Positions 18,186 to 26,980 of a DNA stretch of 64,000 nt are shown one piece after another. A model generated the notes under the pieces. That model worked only from the letters and a program-made list of their open reading frames with translations, ran no database searches and was not told the DNA's origin. Position 1 is the first letter of the stretch; each line of letters begins with the position of its first letter. This DNA comes from Streptomyces sp. NBC_00287 (GTDB lineage Bacteria > Actinomycetota > Actinomycetes > Streptomycetales > Streptomycetaceae), in the NCBI RefSeq assembly GCF_036173105.1, contig NZ_CP108053.1, positions 1,674,001-1,738,000 on the forward strand, read 5' to 3'. The position numbers were made by a program, and so were the translations under genes.

Positions 18186-19394
18186 ATGAGTGACGTGGTC
18201 TACGACGGACGCGAGGTGAAGCGGGCGCGGTACGCCGTGGCCGCTGTCTTCACCGTGCACGGGGCCGTGACCGGCTCGTTCGCGACCCGGGTGCCGTGGA
18301 TCCAGGACCATGCCTCGGTGAGCGCGGGCCAGTTGGGGCTCGCTCTGGCCTTCCCGGCGCTCGGCGCGTCGGTGGCGATGCCGCTCGCCGGAGGCATCAC
18401 CCACCGCTTCGGCGCCCGGAACGCCCTGCGCGCCCTGATCGCGCTGTGGACGCTGGCCCTGATCCTGCCGTCCCTCGCCCCGAACCTCCTCACCCTCTGT
18501 CTCGCCCTGTTCGTCTACGGCGCCACCTCCGGAATGGCGGACGTCGCGATGAACGCGCTCGGCGTGGAGGTGGAGAACCGGCTCGGCCGGTCGATCATGT
18601 CCGGGCTGCACGGCATGTGGAGCGCGGGCGCCGTCCTCGGCTCGCTCGGCGGCACGCTCGCCGCACACCTGGGCACCGACGCCCGGCTGCACCACCTGCT
18701 GGCGGCGGCCGTACTGACCGTCCTCGGCGTGGCCTCCTGCGCCTGGGTGCTCGATCTGCAACCCGCCCAGGACGAGGAACCCCCGCCCCGGTTCGCGCTG
18801 CCGCCCCGCTCGGCCCTGCTCATCGGCGCGGTCGGATTCTGCGCGGTGTTCGCGGAGGGGGCGAGTCTGGACTGGTCCGCGGTCTATCTGCGCGACGAGT
18901 TGGCGGCCTCGGCCGGTCTGGCCGCCGCCTGCACCATGGGCTTCACGCTCACCATGGCCGTCGCCCGGATCGCGGGCGACAAGGTGGTGGACCGGTACGG
19001 CGCCGTGCGGACCGTACGGACCGGCGGTGTTCTCGCGGCCGCCGGCGGCCTGCTGATCGTCGTCGCGAACCATCCCGCCCTGGCGATGGCCGGGTTCGGG
19101 CTGATGGGCCTCGGCATCGCGGTGGTCGTGCCGCTGTGCTTCGCGGCGGCGGGCCGCAGTGGCCCCAACCCCAGCCAGGCCATCGCGGGCGTCGCGACCA
19201 TCACGTACACCTCGGGTCTGGTCGCGCCCAGCGCGATCGGCGGGCTCGCCCAGGCGACCAGCCTGGTGGTGTCGTTCGGTCTGGTGACACTGCTGACGAC
19301 CGGGCTCGCCGCCTTCGCGGGCGTCCTGCGCACCGCCGAACGCAAGCCGGCGGCGATCGGCCGACCGCAGGAGAGCCGAAACGTGGCTCCCTGA
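18186..19394 (+). CDS. MFS transporter
   Basis: 402 residues from ATG 18186, with GGGAGGGG 9 bases upstream; the open frame further upstream is antisense to the ROK gene and not coding. About 12 membrane helices. The conserved start GSFATRVPWIQDHASVSAGQ and the loop GARNALRALIALW belong to the MFS subfamily related to fucose/sugar permease-like proteins of actinobacteria. The substrate is unknown; control by a ROK repressor makes a sugar or sugar derivative likely. It has no other operon partner. Confidence 0.85.
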   Translation: MSDVVYDGREVKRARYAVAAVFTVHGAVTGSFATRVPWIQDHASVSAGQLGLALAFPALGASVAMPLAGGITHRFGARNALRALIALWTLALILPSLAPNLLTLCLALFVYGATSGMADVAMNALGVEVENRLGRSIMSGLHGMWSAGAVLGSLGGTLAAHLGTDARLHHLLAAAVLTVLGVASCAWVLDLQPAQDEEPPPRFALPPRSALLIGAVGFCAVFAEGASLDWSAVYLRDELAASAGLAAACTMGFTLTMAVARIAGDKVVDRYGAVRTVRTGGVLAAAGGLLIVVANHPALAMAGFGLMGLGIAVVVPLCFAAAGRSGPNPSQAIAGVATITYTSGLVAPSAIGGLAQATSLVVSFGLVTLLTTGLAAFAGVLRTAERKPAAIGRPQESRNVAP

Positions 19395-19471
19395 GCGGAC
19401 GCTCAGCATCCCCTTTCACCCCTGACAATGGTCCGGACAACCGCACGCACCACCGAAAGCGAAACCGCACC

Positions 19472-20851
19472 ATGGATCTTGGCGTCCGCTGGAACCTGCA
19501 CGGCGACGGACGCACGCCGGCGCCCGGAGCGGTGGTCCGGCCCGATGAACGGCTCTCCTGGCCGCGCACGGCCGGACTGGGCGCCCAGCACGTGGTGGCG
19601 ATGTTCGGGGCGTCCTTCGTGGCCCCGGTCCTGATGGGCCCGGACCCCAACCTGGCGATCATGATGTCGGGCGTCGCGACCATGGTCTTCCTGCTCGCCA
19701 CGCGCGGGAGGGTGCCCAGCTATCTGGGCTGCTCACTGTCGTTCGTGGGCGTGGCCGCGGTCATCCGCGCCGACGGCGGCACCAGCGCCACCGTGACCGG
19801 AGCGGTTCTGGTCGTCGGCGTCGCGCTCTTCCTGGTCGGTGTCGCCGTCCAGCGCTTCGGGGCGCGGATCATCCACGCCGCGATGCCGCCGATCGTCACC
19901 GGCGCGGTCGTGATGCTGATCGGCTTCAACCTGGCGCCGGTCACCGCGGCCACCTACTGGCCGCAGGACCAGTGGACGGCGCTGCTGGTGATGCTGTTCA
20001 CCGGTCTGGCCGTGGTCTGTCTGCGCGGCTTCTGGTCCAGGATCGCGATCTTCCTCGGGCTGATCTTCGGCTACGGCATCTCCTGGGCCTTCGACCGGAT
20101 CTTCGGGAAGATCCACTCGGTCGACGCGAGCGGCAAGCTCACCGACCACTGGCGCCTCGACCTCTCCGCCGTCGGCCAGGCCGACTGGATCGGCCTGCCG
20201 ACCCTCCACGGCCCGTCCTTCGAGTGGTCGGCGATCCTGGTCGCCCTGCCCGTCGTGATCGCCCTGGTCGCCGAGAACGCCGGACACGTCAAGGCGGTCG
20301 GCGAGATGACCGGCGACGACCTGGACGACAAGCTCGGCACCGCGATCTCCGCCGACGGCGTCGGCTCCGTGCTCTCCACCGCGGTCGGCGGCCCGCCCAC
20401 CACCACGTACTCCGAGAACATCGGCGTGATGGCGGCGACCCGCGTCTACTCCACGGCCGCCTACTGGGCCGCGGCCTGCTTCGCCCTCCTGTTCGGCCTG
20501 TGCCCGAAGTTCGGTGCGATCGTGGCCGCCGTCCCGGGCGGCGTCCTCGGCGGTATCACCGTCATCCTGTACGGCATGATCGGCCTGCTCGGCGCGCAGA
20601 TCTGGATCAACGCCGAGGTGGACCTGCGCAATCCGCTGAACCTGGTACCGGCCGCCGCGGGCATCATCATCGGCGTCGGCAACGTGACCATGGAGTTCAC
20701 CGACACCTTCGAGCTGAGCGGCATCGCACTGGGCACCCTGGCCGTCATCACCGGCTATCACGCCCTGCGCTACTTCGCCCCGGCCCACCTCAAGGCCCAG
20801 GAGCCGCTCCTCGACGAGGGCACGTCCTCCTACGACGAGGCCAAGTCGTAG
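19472..20851 (+). CDS. NCS2 uracil/xanthine permease
   Basis: 459 residues from ATG 19472; the ribosome site is weak. The NCS2 signatures are present: AQHVVAMFGASFVAPVLMG, the substrate and proton site ALVAENAGHVKAVGEMTG (E/H of TM8), and GGPPTTTYSENIGVMAATRV in TM10. It resembles UraA, so it most likely imports uracil with protons, though xanthine or other nucleobases are possible. Its last 22 bases overlap the 3' end of the convergent GH6 gene. No PyrR-type leader was seen. Confidence 0.9.
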   Translation: MDLGVRWNLHGDGRTPAPGAVVRPDERLSWPRTAGLGAQHVVAMFGASFVAPVLMGPDPNLAIMMSGVATMVFLLATRGRVPSYLGCSLSFVGVAAVIRADGGTSATVTGAVLVVGVALFLVGVAVQRFGARIIHAAMPPIVTGAVVMLIGFNLAPVTAATYWPQDQWTALLVMLFTGLAVVCLRGFWSRIAIFLGLIFGYGISWAFDRIFGKIHSVDASGKLTDHWRLDLSAVGQADWIGLPTLHGPSFEWSAILVALPVVIALVAENAGHVKAVGEMTGDDLDDKLGTAISADGVGSVLSTAVGGPPTTTYSENIGVMAATRVYSTAAYWAAACFALLFGLCPKFGAIVAAVPGGVLGGITVILYGMIGLLGAQIWINAEVDLRNPLNLVPAAAGIIIGVGNVTMEFTDTFELSGIALGTLAVITGYHALRYFAPAHLKAQEPLLDEGTSSYDEAKS

Positions 20852-22029
20852 GCGTACGACGGGCTGAACGTCCCCGGCGTCCCCTTGCAGCCGTCCGACT
20901 CCCCGGGGAGCTTGACCCACAGGTAGGCGTCGATCCGCGCCTCCCCGGTGCTCATGGTGGGCGCCCGGCCGATCTGCCGTCCTGCCGGGTCGCACCACTG
21001 GCCGCCCGCCGGGGCGCCGTTGCCGTTGCGGCTGGTGTCGATGACGGCGCCGAGCGAGGCGGGGCCGCCGAGGGCGTCCAGGACCTGTCGGTCGTAGGCG
21101 ATCTCGTCGGCCGTGGTGTGGAAGTTGGAGACGTTGCTGAAGATCCCGTCGGAGGAGGCGGGCGAGGCGGCGCCGGCCTGCTTGAGCCAGCCCGCCTGTG
21201 TGGCGGGGGCGTGCCAGCCGGAGTGGCCTGCGTCGTAGTAGACGCGGGCCCTCGGGTTGGCCTCCTTCAGGACGCGTCCCGCACGGGCCAACGAGGCGAA
21301 GCGGTCGGCGCGTTGGCCGCCCGAGAGACACTCGGCCTGGGCGACGGCGTCGGGTTCCAGGACGACGATGACGTCGTCGGAGCCGAGGCCCGCGGCGAAG
21401 CGGTCGATCCAGTCGTCGTAGGCGTCGAGGTCGGGCGCCCCGCCCTGGCTGTGGCCTCCGCAGTCACGGTCCGGGATCGCGTACGCCACGACGACCGGGA
21501 CCCGGCCGAGGGCGGCGCCGCCGGAGGTGACCGCGCGGACCCGGGCGGTGATGGAGTCCGGAGTGAAGTCGGCGAACCACACCGCGGCCGGTTGCGCGGC
21601 GATCCGGGACTGGATGACGCCGTGCCGGGGATCGCCGGCGTTCTCCCGGACCCAGTCCAGCACTTGGGACTCGGGGTGCCGGTACAGCCGGGTGGACACG
21701 GCGGCCGTCTGCCTCTCGCGCTCGGTCTTCGTGGGCGAGGGTGTGGGGCTCGTCCCCTGCTTCTTCGTCGGCGAGGGCGTGGCGGAGGACGACGCGCTGA
21801 CCGACGGGGAGACCGGCGGCTCCACCGGCAGCGACTGGAGGCGCGGCGTGTACGTCACCTCGGGGCGGGCCTCGTCGGAGCCGCCCCCTTCGTCGAGCGC
21901 CGAGATCATCCCGGCCGCGGTCCCGACGGCGACCACGACGGAGGCGGCCACGACCATGGCCCCCCGGCGTGCGGCCCTTCGGCGCGCGGACCTGCGTGCA
22001 GCAAGACGCTGGGCACGTAAGCCACCCAC
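20830..22029 (-). CDS. GH6 endoglucanase-like protein, membrane-anchored, TTA codon
   Basis: 399 residues from GTG 22029-22027, chosen because GGGGGAGGGGGAA lies just upstream; a GTG at 22098 has no such site. An Arg-rich N-terminus and one hydrophobic segment (about 24-42) are followed by a Pro/Ser/Thr linker and a glycoside hydrolase family 6 domain (about 110-395). Key segments are VVVAYAIPDRDCGGHSQGG (catalytic-loop Asp-Cys), DDVIVVLEPDAVAQ, ARVYYDAGHSGWHAP, IFSNVSNFHTT and IDTSRNGNG. The family cleaves beta-1,4-glucan. The fourth codon is TTA (22018-22020), so expression should depend on the bldA tRNA. It overlaps the uracil permease end by 22 bases. Confidence 0.85.
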   Translation of the reverse strand: MGGLRAQRLAARRSARRRAARRGAMVVAASVVVAVGTAAGMISALDEGGGSDEARPEVTYTPRLQSLPVEPPVSPSVSASSSATPSPTKKQGTSPTPSPTKTERERQTAAVSTRLYRHPESQVLDWVRENAGDPRHGVIQSRIAAQPAAVWFADFTPDSITARVRAVTSGGAALGRVPVVVAYAIPDRDCGGHSQGGAPDLDAYDDWIDRFAAGLGSDDVIVVLEPDAVAQAECLSGGQRADRFASLARAGRVLKEANPRARVYYDAGHSGWHAPATQAGWLKQAGAASPASSDGIFSNVSNFHTTADEIAYDRQVLDALGGPASLGAVIDTSRNGNGAPAGGQWCDPAGRQIGRAPTMSTGEARIDAYLWVKLPGESDGCKGTPGTFSPSYAYDLASS

Positions 22030-22130
22030 GACGCTCTTCCCCCTCCCCCACGACGGGTGCGTTCCCCCGTTCTGGGGAAGCGTCGGGCCCGCCGTCACTT
22101 CCGTCAGCCTAAAGCTGCGACTCTGCCCCC

Positions 22131-22817
22131 ATGGCGCAATGCGAACAACTCACCTCACCTGTGGACGCGGTCATTCGCCGTATGCGCGCCCTCGACGCGG
22201 ACCTGCCCGCGCGGGACGGCGTCGCCGTCTTCAACCGTGTCTACCTGGCGGTGACCGAGGCGGTGGACCGGCGGATCGACGCGGGCCGGTTCGCGGACGC
22301 GCGGGCCGCGATCACGCTGGACGTGCGGTTCGCGGAGCACTATCTCGCGGCGGTCGACACGGTGGCCGACGAGCGGCGACCGCCCGCATGCTGGCGGCCT
22401 CTGTTCCAGTTCCGCCGCCATCCCGGTGTACGACCGTTGCAGTTCGCGCTGGCGGGCATCAATGCGCACATCGGCCACGATCTGGCGCTCGCCGTCGTGG
22501 ACGCCTGTCGTACGCTCGACTGCGAACCCACCGATCTGGAGGACGAGTTCGATCGCGTGGGCGATCTCCTCGTCTCGCTGGAGGAGCGCATCCGCGAAGA
22601 ACTGATGCCGGGCCCCGACCTGCTCCAGATCGCCGATCCGCTCACCCATCTGCTCGGCTCGTGGAGCCTGGAGCGGGCCCGGGACGCCACCTGGTCGGCA
22701 TCCCGAGCGCTGTGGGCGCTGCGTCGACTCCCCGATCTGGCCGAGGAGTTCACCGAGCGACTGGACGCGGCGGTGGGGTTCGCGGGCCGCATGCTGCTCA
22801 CCCCACTGCCCGACTGA
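22131..22817 (+). CDS. DUF5995 family protein
   Basis: 228 residues, cytoplasmic, helical, without signal peptide. Segments such as VFNRVYLAVTEAVDRRI, RFAEHYLAAVDTV and LAGINAHIGHDLALAVV match a Streptomyces/actinobacterial family of unknown function (DUF5995). Its conserved His and Asp/Glu residues in FAEHYL and NAHIGHDLA could bind metal, but this is a guess. It diverges from the GH6 gene and abuts the amine oxidase gene tail to tail with one base between the stop codons. Confidence 0.7.
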   Translation: MAQCEQLTSPVDAVIRRMRALDADLPARDGVAVFNRVYLAVTEAVDRRIDAGRFADARAAITLDVRFAEHYLAAVDTVADERRPPACWRPLFQFRRHPGVRPLQFALAGINAHIGHDLALAVVDACRTLDCEPTDLEDEFDRVGDLLVSLEERIREELMPGPDLLQIADPLTHLLGSWSLERARDATWSASRALWALRRLPDLAEEFTERLDAAVGFAGRMLLTPLPD

Positions 22818-22818
22818 C

Positions 22819-24531
22819 TCAGTCCTCCGGGAGCTCCACCGGCGCGATCTCGTCGTACAGGTCGCCAGGGCCGGGGTTGGACGCGTCGGTCGACCCGCCG
22901 AAGTGGTGCATGACACCCCACACCGCGTTCAGCGCGGTCTGGATCGCGCCCTCGGCCCAGCCGGCCGTCCAGGAGATGTCGTCGCCGGCGAGGAAGATGC
23001 CCCGCTTGTCCTCGGGCAGCCGGTCCTGCATGAAGTGCGTGAACAGGCGCCGCTGGTAGCGGTAATGGCCGGGCAGGTTGGCCTTGAACGCGCCCATGAA
23101 GTAGGGCTCGTTCTCCCAGGACACGGTCACCGGGTTGCCGATGATGTGCTTGCGGATGTCGACCTTCGGATAGATCTCGCCGAGCGACTTCAGCATGACC
23201 TCCATCCGCTCGTTCGCGGACAGCGGCAGCCACTTCAGGCTGTCGTCGCACCAGGTGTACGAGAGGCAGATGACGGCGGGCTTGTCCGGGCCGTCGTCCA
23301 GGAGGTAAGTACCGCGCGTCATACGGTCGGTGAGCGTCATCGACATGACGTCCCGGCCGGTCGGGTTTCCCCTGTCGTCGACGGCCTTGTCCAGCCAGAA
23401 GGGCCGGTCGACCGGGACGAACAGCTTCGAGGACTCCATGTAGTGGGTGCGCTCGATCGCCGTCCAGTGGTCGATCGGGAAGAGCGAGTCGTCACAGGCG
23501 ATCTTCGACAGCAGCATCCAGGACTGCGCGGTGAAGATCGCGGCCTGGTAGGTGCGGATGTCGCCGTTCGCGTCGGTCACGGTGATCTGGTTGCCCGCGG
23601 TGCGGTGCAGCCGGGTCACGGCCGGGCGGGGCTCGCCGTTCTCGTGAAGGGACTTCAGGGAGGTCCCGTAGGCCCAGTGGACGATCTTCTCCGGCTCGCG
23701 GTCCCAGAGCCTGAGCGGCAGCTGCTGGGAGCCGCCGACGATGCCGCGGTGGTGGTCGTCGGCCTCGGTGTAGACGACCCGCAGGATCTCCAGGATGGAG
23801 TTCGGGAAGTCGGTGTCCCAGCCGCCGGTGCCGAAACCGACCTGGCCGAAGATCTCGCGGTGCCGGAAGGACTTGAAGGCCTCGGAGTCGCAGAGGAAGC
23901 CGTAGAAGGTCTGGTTGTCGAGCTTCTCGACGAGCTGCGCCCAGATCTCGCGGATGCGCGGGACGTCCCGCTCGCGCATCGCGCGGTTCATGTCGGTGAA
24001 GTCGGCGCCCTCTTCGAGGCACTTGTTCCAGGCCTGGGCGACATCCCGGTACACCTGCGGGAGGTCGTCGATGGTCTCGGCGTAGTGCGACTCGCCCTTG
24101 AGGTCGACCACCGTCGAAGGGGTGGACTCGGCAAGGGGGTTGGGGAAGGGGCTGGTCTTCAGGCCGACCAGGTCGATGTAGTGCTGGAGGGCCGTGGAGG
24201 AGGGCGGGAAGCGCATCGCGCCCATCTCCGCGGTCAGGGAGCTGTCGCAACCCTCGAAGCCCACCGTGCGCAGTCGGCCGCCGATCTGGTCGGCCTCGTA
24301 GACCACCGGCTTGAGGCCCATCTTCATCAGCTCGTACGCGGCCACGATGCCGGAAAGGCCGCCGCCGATCACCGCGATCTCGGTGCCGTGCTCGGTCGCG
24401 GGTATCTGGCCGAGGCCCGCCGGGTGGGCGAGGAAGTCGTCGTACGCGTACGGGAAGTCCGGCCCGAACATGGTGATCGGCGGCTGCTGCTCGTCGGCGT
24501 GCTGGACGGCGTTGGGCACCGTGGACGTCAT
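22819..24531 (-). CDS. Flavin amine oxidase / amino-acid 2-monooxygenase-like
   Basis: 570 residues from ATG 24531-24529, with AAGGAG 10 bases upstream. The FAD-binding dinucleotide motif is EIAVIGGGLSGIVAAYELMK, with the second nucleotide-binding segment VVYEADQIGGRLRT. It has EMGAMRFPPS, typical of L-amino acid oxidases and amino-acid 2-monooxygenases, and the C-terminal FAD loop GIFLAGDDISWTAGWAEGAI. Length and motifs fit tryptophan/lysine 2-monooxygenases (IaaM, DavB), which oxidise and decarboxylate an amino acid to an amide. A carbon-nitrogen hydrolase gene lies 46 bases upstream on the same strand, the arrangement expected for such a pathway. A plain L-amino acid oxidase remains possible. 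Confidence 0.82.
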   Translation of the reverse strand: MTSTVPNAVQHADEQQPPITMFGPDFPYAYDDFLAHPAGLGQIPATEHGTEIAVIGGGLSGIVAAYELMKMGLKPVVYEADQIGGRLRTVGFEGCDSSLTAEMGAMRFPPSSTALQHYIDLVGLKTSPFPNPLAESTPSTVVDLKGESHYAETIDDLPQVYRDVAQAWNKCLEEGADFTDMNRAMRERDVPRIREIWAQLVEKLDNQTFYGFLCDSEAFKSFRHREIFGQVGFGTGGWDTDFPNSILEILRVVYTEADDHHRGIVGGSQQLPLRLWDREPEKIVHWAYGTSLKSLHENGEPRPAVTRLHRTAGNQITVTDANGDIRTYQAAIFTAQSWMLLSKIACDDSLFPIDHWTAIERTHYMESSKLFVPVDRPFWLDKAVDDRGNPTGRDVMSMTLTDRMTRGTYLLDDGPDKPAVICLSYTWCDDSLKWLPLSANERMEVMLKSLGEIYPKVDIRKHIIGNPVTVSWENEPYFMGAFKANLPGHYRYQRRLFTHFMQDRLPEDKRGIFLAGDDISWTAGWAEGAIQTALNAVWGVMHHFGGSTDASNPGPGDLYDEIAPVELPED

Positions 24532-24577
24532 GGGGTACGGACTCCTTGCGAAAGCTGAGAGCTGAGAGGGGGGAGGT

Positions 24578-25366
24578 TCAGACGAGGGACCCGTAGAGGG
24601 CGGGGCGGCGGTCCTGCAGATACGGGTTGGCCTCGCGGGCGGCGGCGAGGAACGCGGGGTCGGTGTCGGCGAACACCAACTCCTCACCGCGTCCGGCGCG
24701 GGTGCGGGCGATGCCGTCGGGACCGGCCAGGGTGGAGAGGCCGATGAACTCGAACTCCCCTTCCTGGCCGACCCGGTTGACGTAGGCGACGTACATCTGG
24801 TTCTCGAAGGCCCGCACCGGGATCATCGACTCGGCGACGAACTGGAACGGGTGCATCTGCGCGGTCGGCACGATCAGCAGGTCGGTGCCGGCGAGGGCGT
24901 GGGCGCGGACGTTCTCCGGGAACTCGACGTCGTAACAGATCAGGATGCCGACACGGAGCCCGTTCAGCTCCACCTGCACCACGGGCTGCTCCCCCGGCGT
25001 GAAGTGGTCGCGCTCGAAGCAGCCGAAGAGATGGGTCTTGCGGTAGTTCGCGAGCCGGGTGCCGTCGGCGGAGATCAGCTGGGCGGAGTTGTACACGGTC
25101 TCGCCGTCCCTCTCCGGGTAGCCGTAGGCGATGGCGAGACCGTGCCTGGAGGAGATCTCCGCGACCGCGTCCGCGCTGTCCCCGTCGGCGGGCTCGGCAA
25201 GGCGCGCGATGTCGTCGCCGATCGCGTACCCGGTCAGGAACATCTCCGGCGCGACCATCAGCCCGGCGCCCGCGGCGGCGGCACGGCCCGCGGCCTCGTC
25301 GAGCACCTTGAGGTTCTCGACGACCGAGCCGGGACGACCGGAGCTCTGGAGCAGGGCGGTGCGCAT
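24578..25366 (-). CDS. Carbon-nitrogen hydrolase (nitrilase-superfamily amidase)
   Basis: 262 residues. The Glu-Lys-Cys triad is visible: APEMFLTGY (Glu), YRKTHLFG (Lys), VGILICYDVEFPENVR (Cys). Length and motifs fit aliphatic amidases such as 5-aminovaleramide amidase DavA (about 264 residues) better than true nitrilases. It precedes the flavin oxidase gene in the same direction and is probably cotranscribed, so the pair may convert an amino acid to an amide and then an acid. TGAGGA lies 7 bases ahead of the ATG. A long palindromic element begins 21 bases upstream of the start codon and occupies the place where a promoter would be expected. Confidence 0.87.
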   Translation of the reverse strand: MRTALLQSSGRPGSVVENLKVLDEAAGRAAAAGAGLMVAPEMFLTGYAIGDDIARLAEPADGDSADAVAEISSRHGLAIAYGYPERDGETVYNSAQLISADGTRLANYRKTHLFGCFERDHFTPGEQPVVQVELNGLRVGILICYDVEFPENVRAHALAGTDLLIVPTAQMHPFQFVAESMIPVRAFENQMYVAYVNRVGQEGEFEFIGLSTLAGPDGIARTRAGRGEELVFADTDPAFLAAAREANPYLQDRRPALYGSLV

Positions 25367-25387
25367 GCGTGTTCCTCACCGGGCGGA

Positions 25388-25551
25388 AGAGCTTCGCGCA
25401 GAACGGGCGTCCGATCAGCTCGCGGCGTCTGGTGCGTGCGATCGCAAGGCGCCGGAAGGTCCTCGTAGCGGAGCTACTAGGGCCTTCCGGCAACGCGGCG
25501 AGCGTGCGTGCCAGGCGTCGCGAGCCGGGCGCCCGTTCTGCGCGAAGCTCT
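25388..25551. repeat. 164-bp palindromic repeat element (MITE/REP-like)
   Basis: A near-complete inverted repeat of about 164 bp. The outer 22 bases of each end (25388-25409 and 25530-25551) are perfect complements. The inner part pairs with about seven mismatches down to a core of CCGGAAGG...CCTTCCGG (near 25452-25490) with a short centre at about 25470. No ORF lies inside. The appearance is that of a dispersed Streptomyces palindromic element. It fills the 314-base gap between the MFS and amidase genes, and the remaining 129 bases (25552-25680) show nothing certain. Confidence 0.75.
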
Positions 25552-25680
25552 GGGGGTTGGGGGGCCACATAGACGGTACGGTCGGCGCGCTCGGCCGGAC
25601 AAGCAGGAGCCGTTGCGCGCTCGTGAGCGGAACGTTGCGTGGACCGGCCCCCGCGCAGCGATTCGTTGCGCGGCCTCCGG

Positions 25681-26871
25681 TCAGGCTCGTGCCCTGCCGG
25701 CCGCGGCTCTGATCACCGCCCCCACCAGGTACGGCAGCGCGAACAGGGCGAAGACCGTGCCGTGGGTGGCGTGGTCGCCCGCCGCCGCGTAGGCACCGTA
25801 GACCAGGACGGTCAGCAGTTCGGTGCCCAGGCCCGCGACCGAGGTCAGGGTGGCTCGGCCGCCCTCCTCGATGCGGTGCTGGAGGCGGACGTCGGCGAGG
25901 ACGGTCGCCAGCTGGAAACCTGCGAACGCCACGGCGATCAGGGCGAGACCCGCCGGAGTGCGGGCGATCGAGCCGAGGGCCAGGGCGAGGGCGGATGTCG
26001 CGATCAGCCAGGTGAAGCCGGTCGTGCCGAGGCGTTCGGCGGGCCCGGCCAGCAGGCTGACGGCCGTGACGGCGGCCCAGATCAGCAGGAGCGCATACGG
26101 GACGAACCCGTCGGGGACGCCGGTCTCGCGGACCAGCAGCGGTGAGTACTCGTCGAGCGCGCTCCACACGCAGGCCACAGCGGGGACCAGCAGCAGTGCC
26201 CCGCGCAGCGAACGGTCACGGCGGGCGGTGGCGAGTCCCGTGCGCAGGGTCGCCGCCCAGCCCTCGCCGTCGCTCGCCCGTCCCGGGTCCTCCGGGAACC
26301 GGCTCGCCGTCACCGCGGCCAGCAGACAGGCCGCGACGCTCGCCGCGCCGACGGCCTGGTAGCCGCCGAGCGCGAAGACCGGCCCGGCCGCCGCCATCGC
26401 CGCCATCACGCCCAGCAGCCCGGCCGCCCGGGCCCGGCCCATGACCCGGGCGTAGCGGTCGGCGGCGCCGAGGCGGTCCAGTTCGTCGTAGACCAGGGCC
26501 TCCAGCGCGCCGGAGCCCAGCGCTCCGCTGACGCCCCACAGGACGAAGCCGAGCGCGAAGGCCCAGTACGAGGGCACTAGCACCCACAGGGCGAAGCCGA
26601 CCGCACTGAGCAGCGGACCCAGCCACAGCAGTACGCGGCGGGAGACGGCGTCGGCCCAGGCGCCGGAGGGCACCTCCAGCACGACGCCGGTGATCGACCA
26701 CAGGGCGAACAGCGAGGAGATCTGCCACAGCGTGAGCCCGCTGTCGGCGAAGAGCAGGGCGTACAGCGGGTAGAGCAGGACGAGATCTTCGAGGAACGCG
26801 TAACCGTACAGCGTGCGAGTGAGCCGTCGGATGGAGCCGGTGGCGGGCACGCGCGCGGGTGAGAGTGTCAT
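25681..26871 (-). CDS. MFS transporter
   Basis: 396 residues with about 12 hydrophobic segments. FALWSITGVVLEVPSGAWAD is the MFS motif A-like loop after TM2 and is characteristic of a small drug/metabolite MFS group. LGTTGFTWLIATSALALALG and LQHRIEEGGRATLTSVAGLG follow in the C half. The substrate is unknown. It reads toward the amidase/oxidase pair but is separated from it by the palindromic element. Confidence 0.82.
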   Translation of the reverse strand: MTLSPARVPATGSIRRLTRTLYGYAFLEDLVLLYPLYALLFADSGLTLWQISSLFALWSITGVVLEVPSGAWADAVSRRVLLWLGPLLSAVGFALWVLVPSYWAFALGFVLWGVSGALGSGALEALVYDELDRLGAADRYARVMGRARAAGLLGVMAAMAAAGPVFALGGYQAVGAASVAACLLAAVTASRFPEDPGRASDGEGWAATLRTGLATARRDRSLRGALLLVPAVACVWSALDEYSPLLVRETGVPDGFVPYALLLIWAAVTAVSLLAGPAERLGTTGFTWLIATSALALALGSIARTPAGLALIAVAFAGFQLATVLADVRLQHRIEEGGRATLTSVAGLGTELLTVLVYGAYAAAGDHATHGTVFALFALPYLVGAVIRAAAGRARA

Positions 26872-26980
26872 GAGGCCTTCCCGTGGGGGCGATGCGGACG
26901 CGAGAGGTACGGGCGTCCGCGGCGGCCCTCGGGAGGCACGACGGGTTATGGATCAATGTCGCCAGGTCATGGCATCGATG

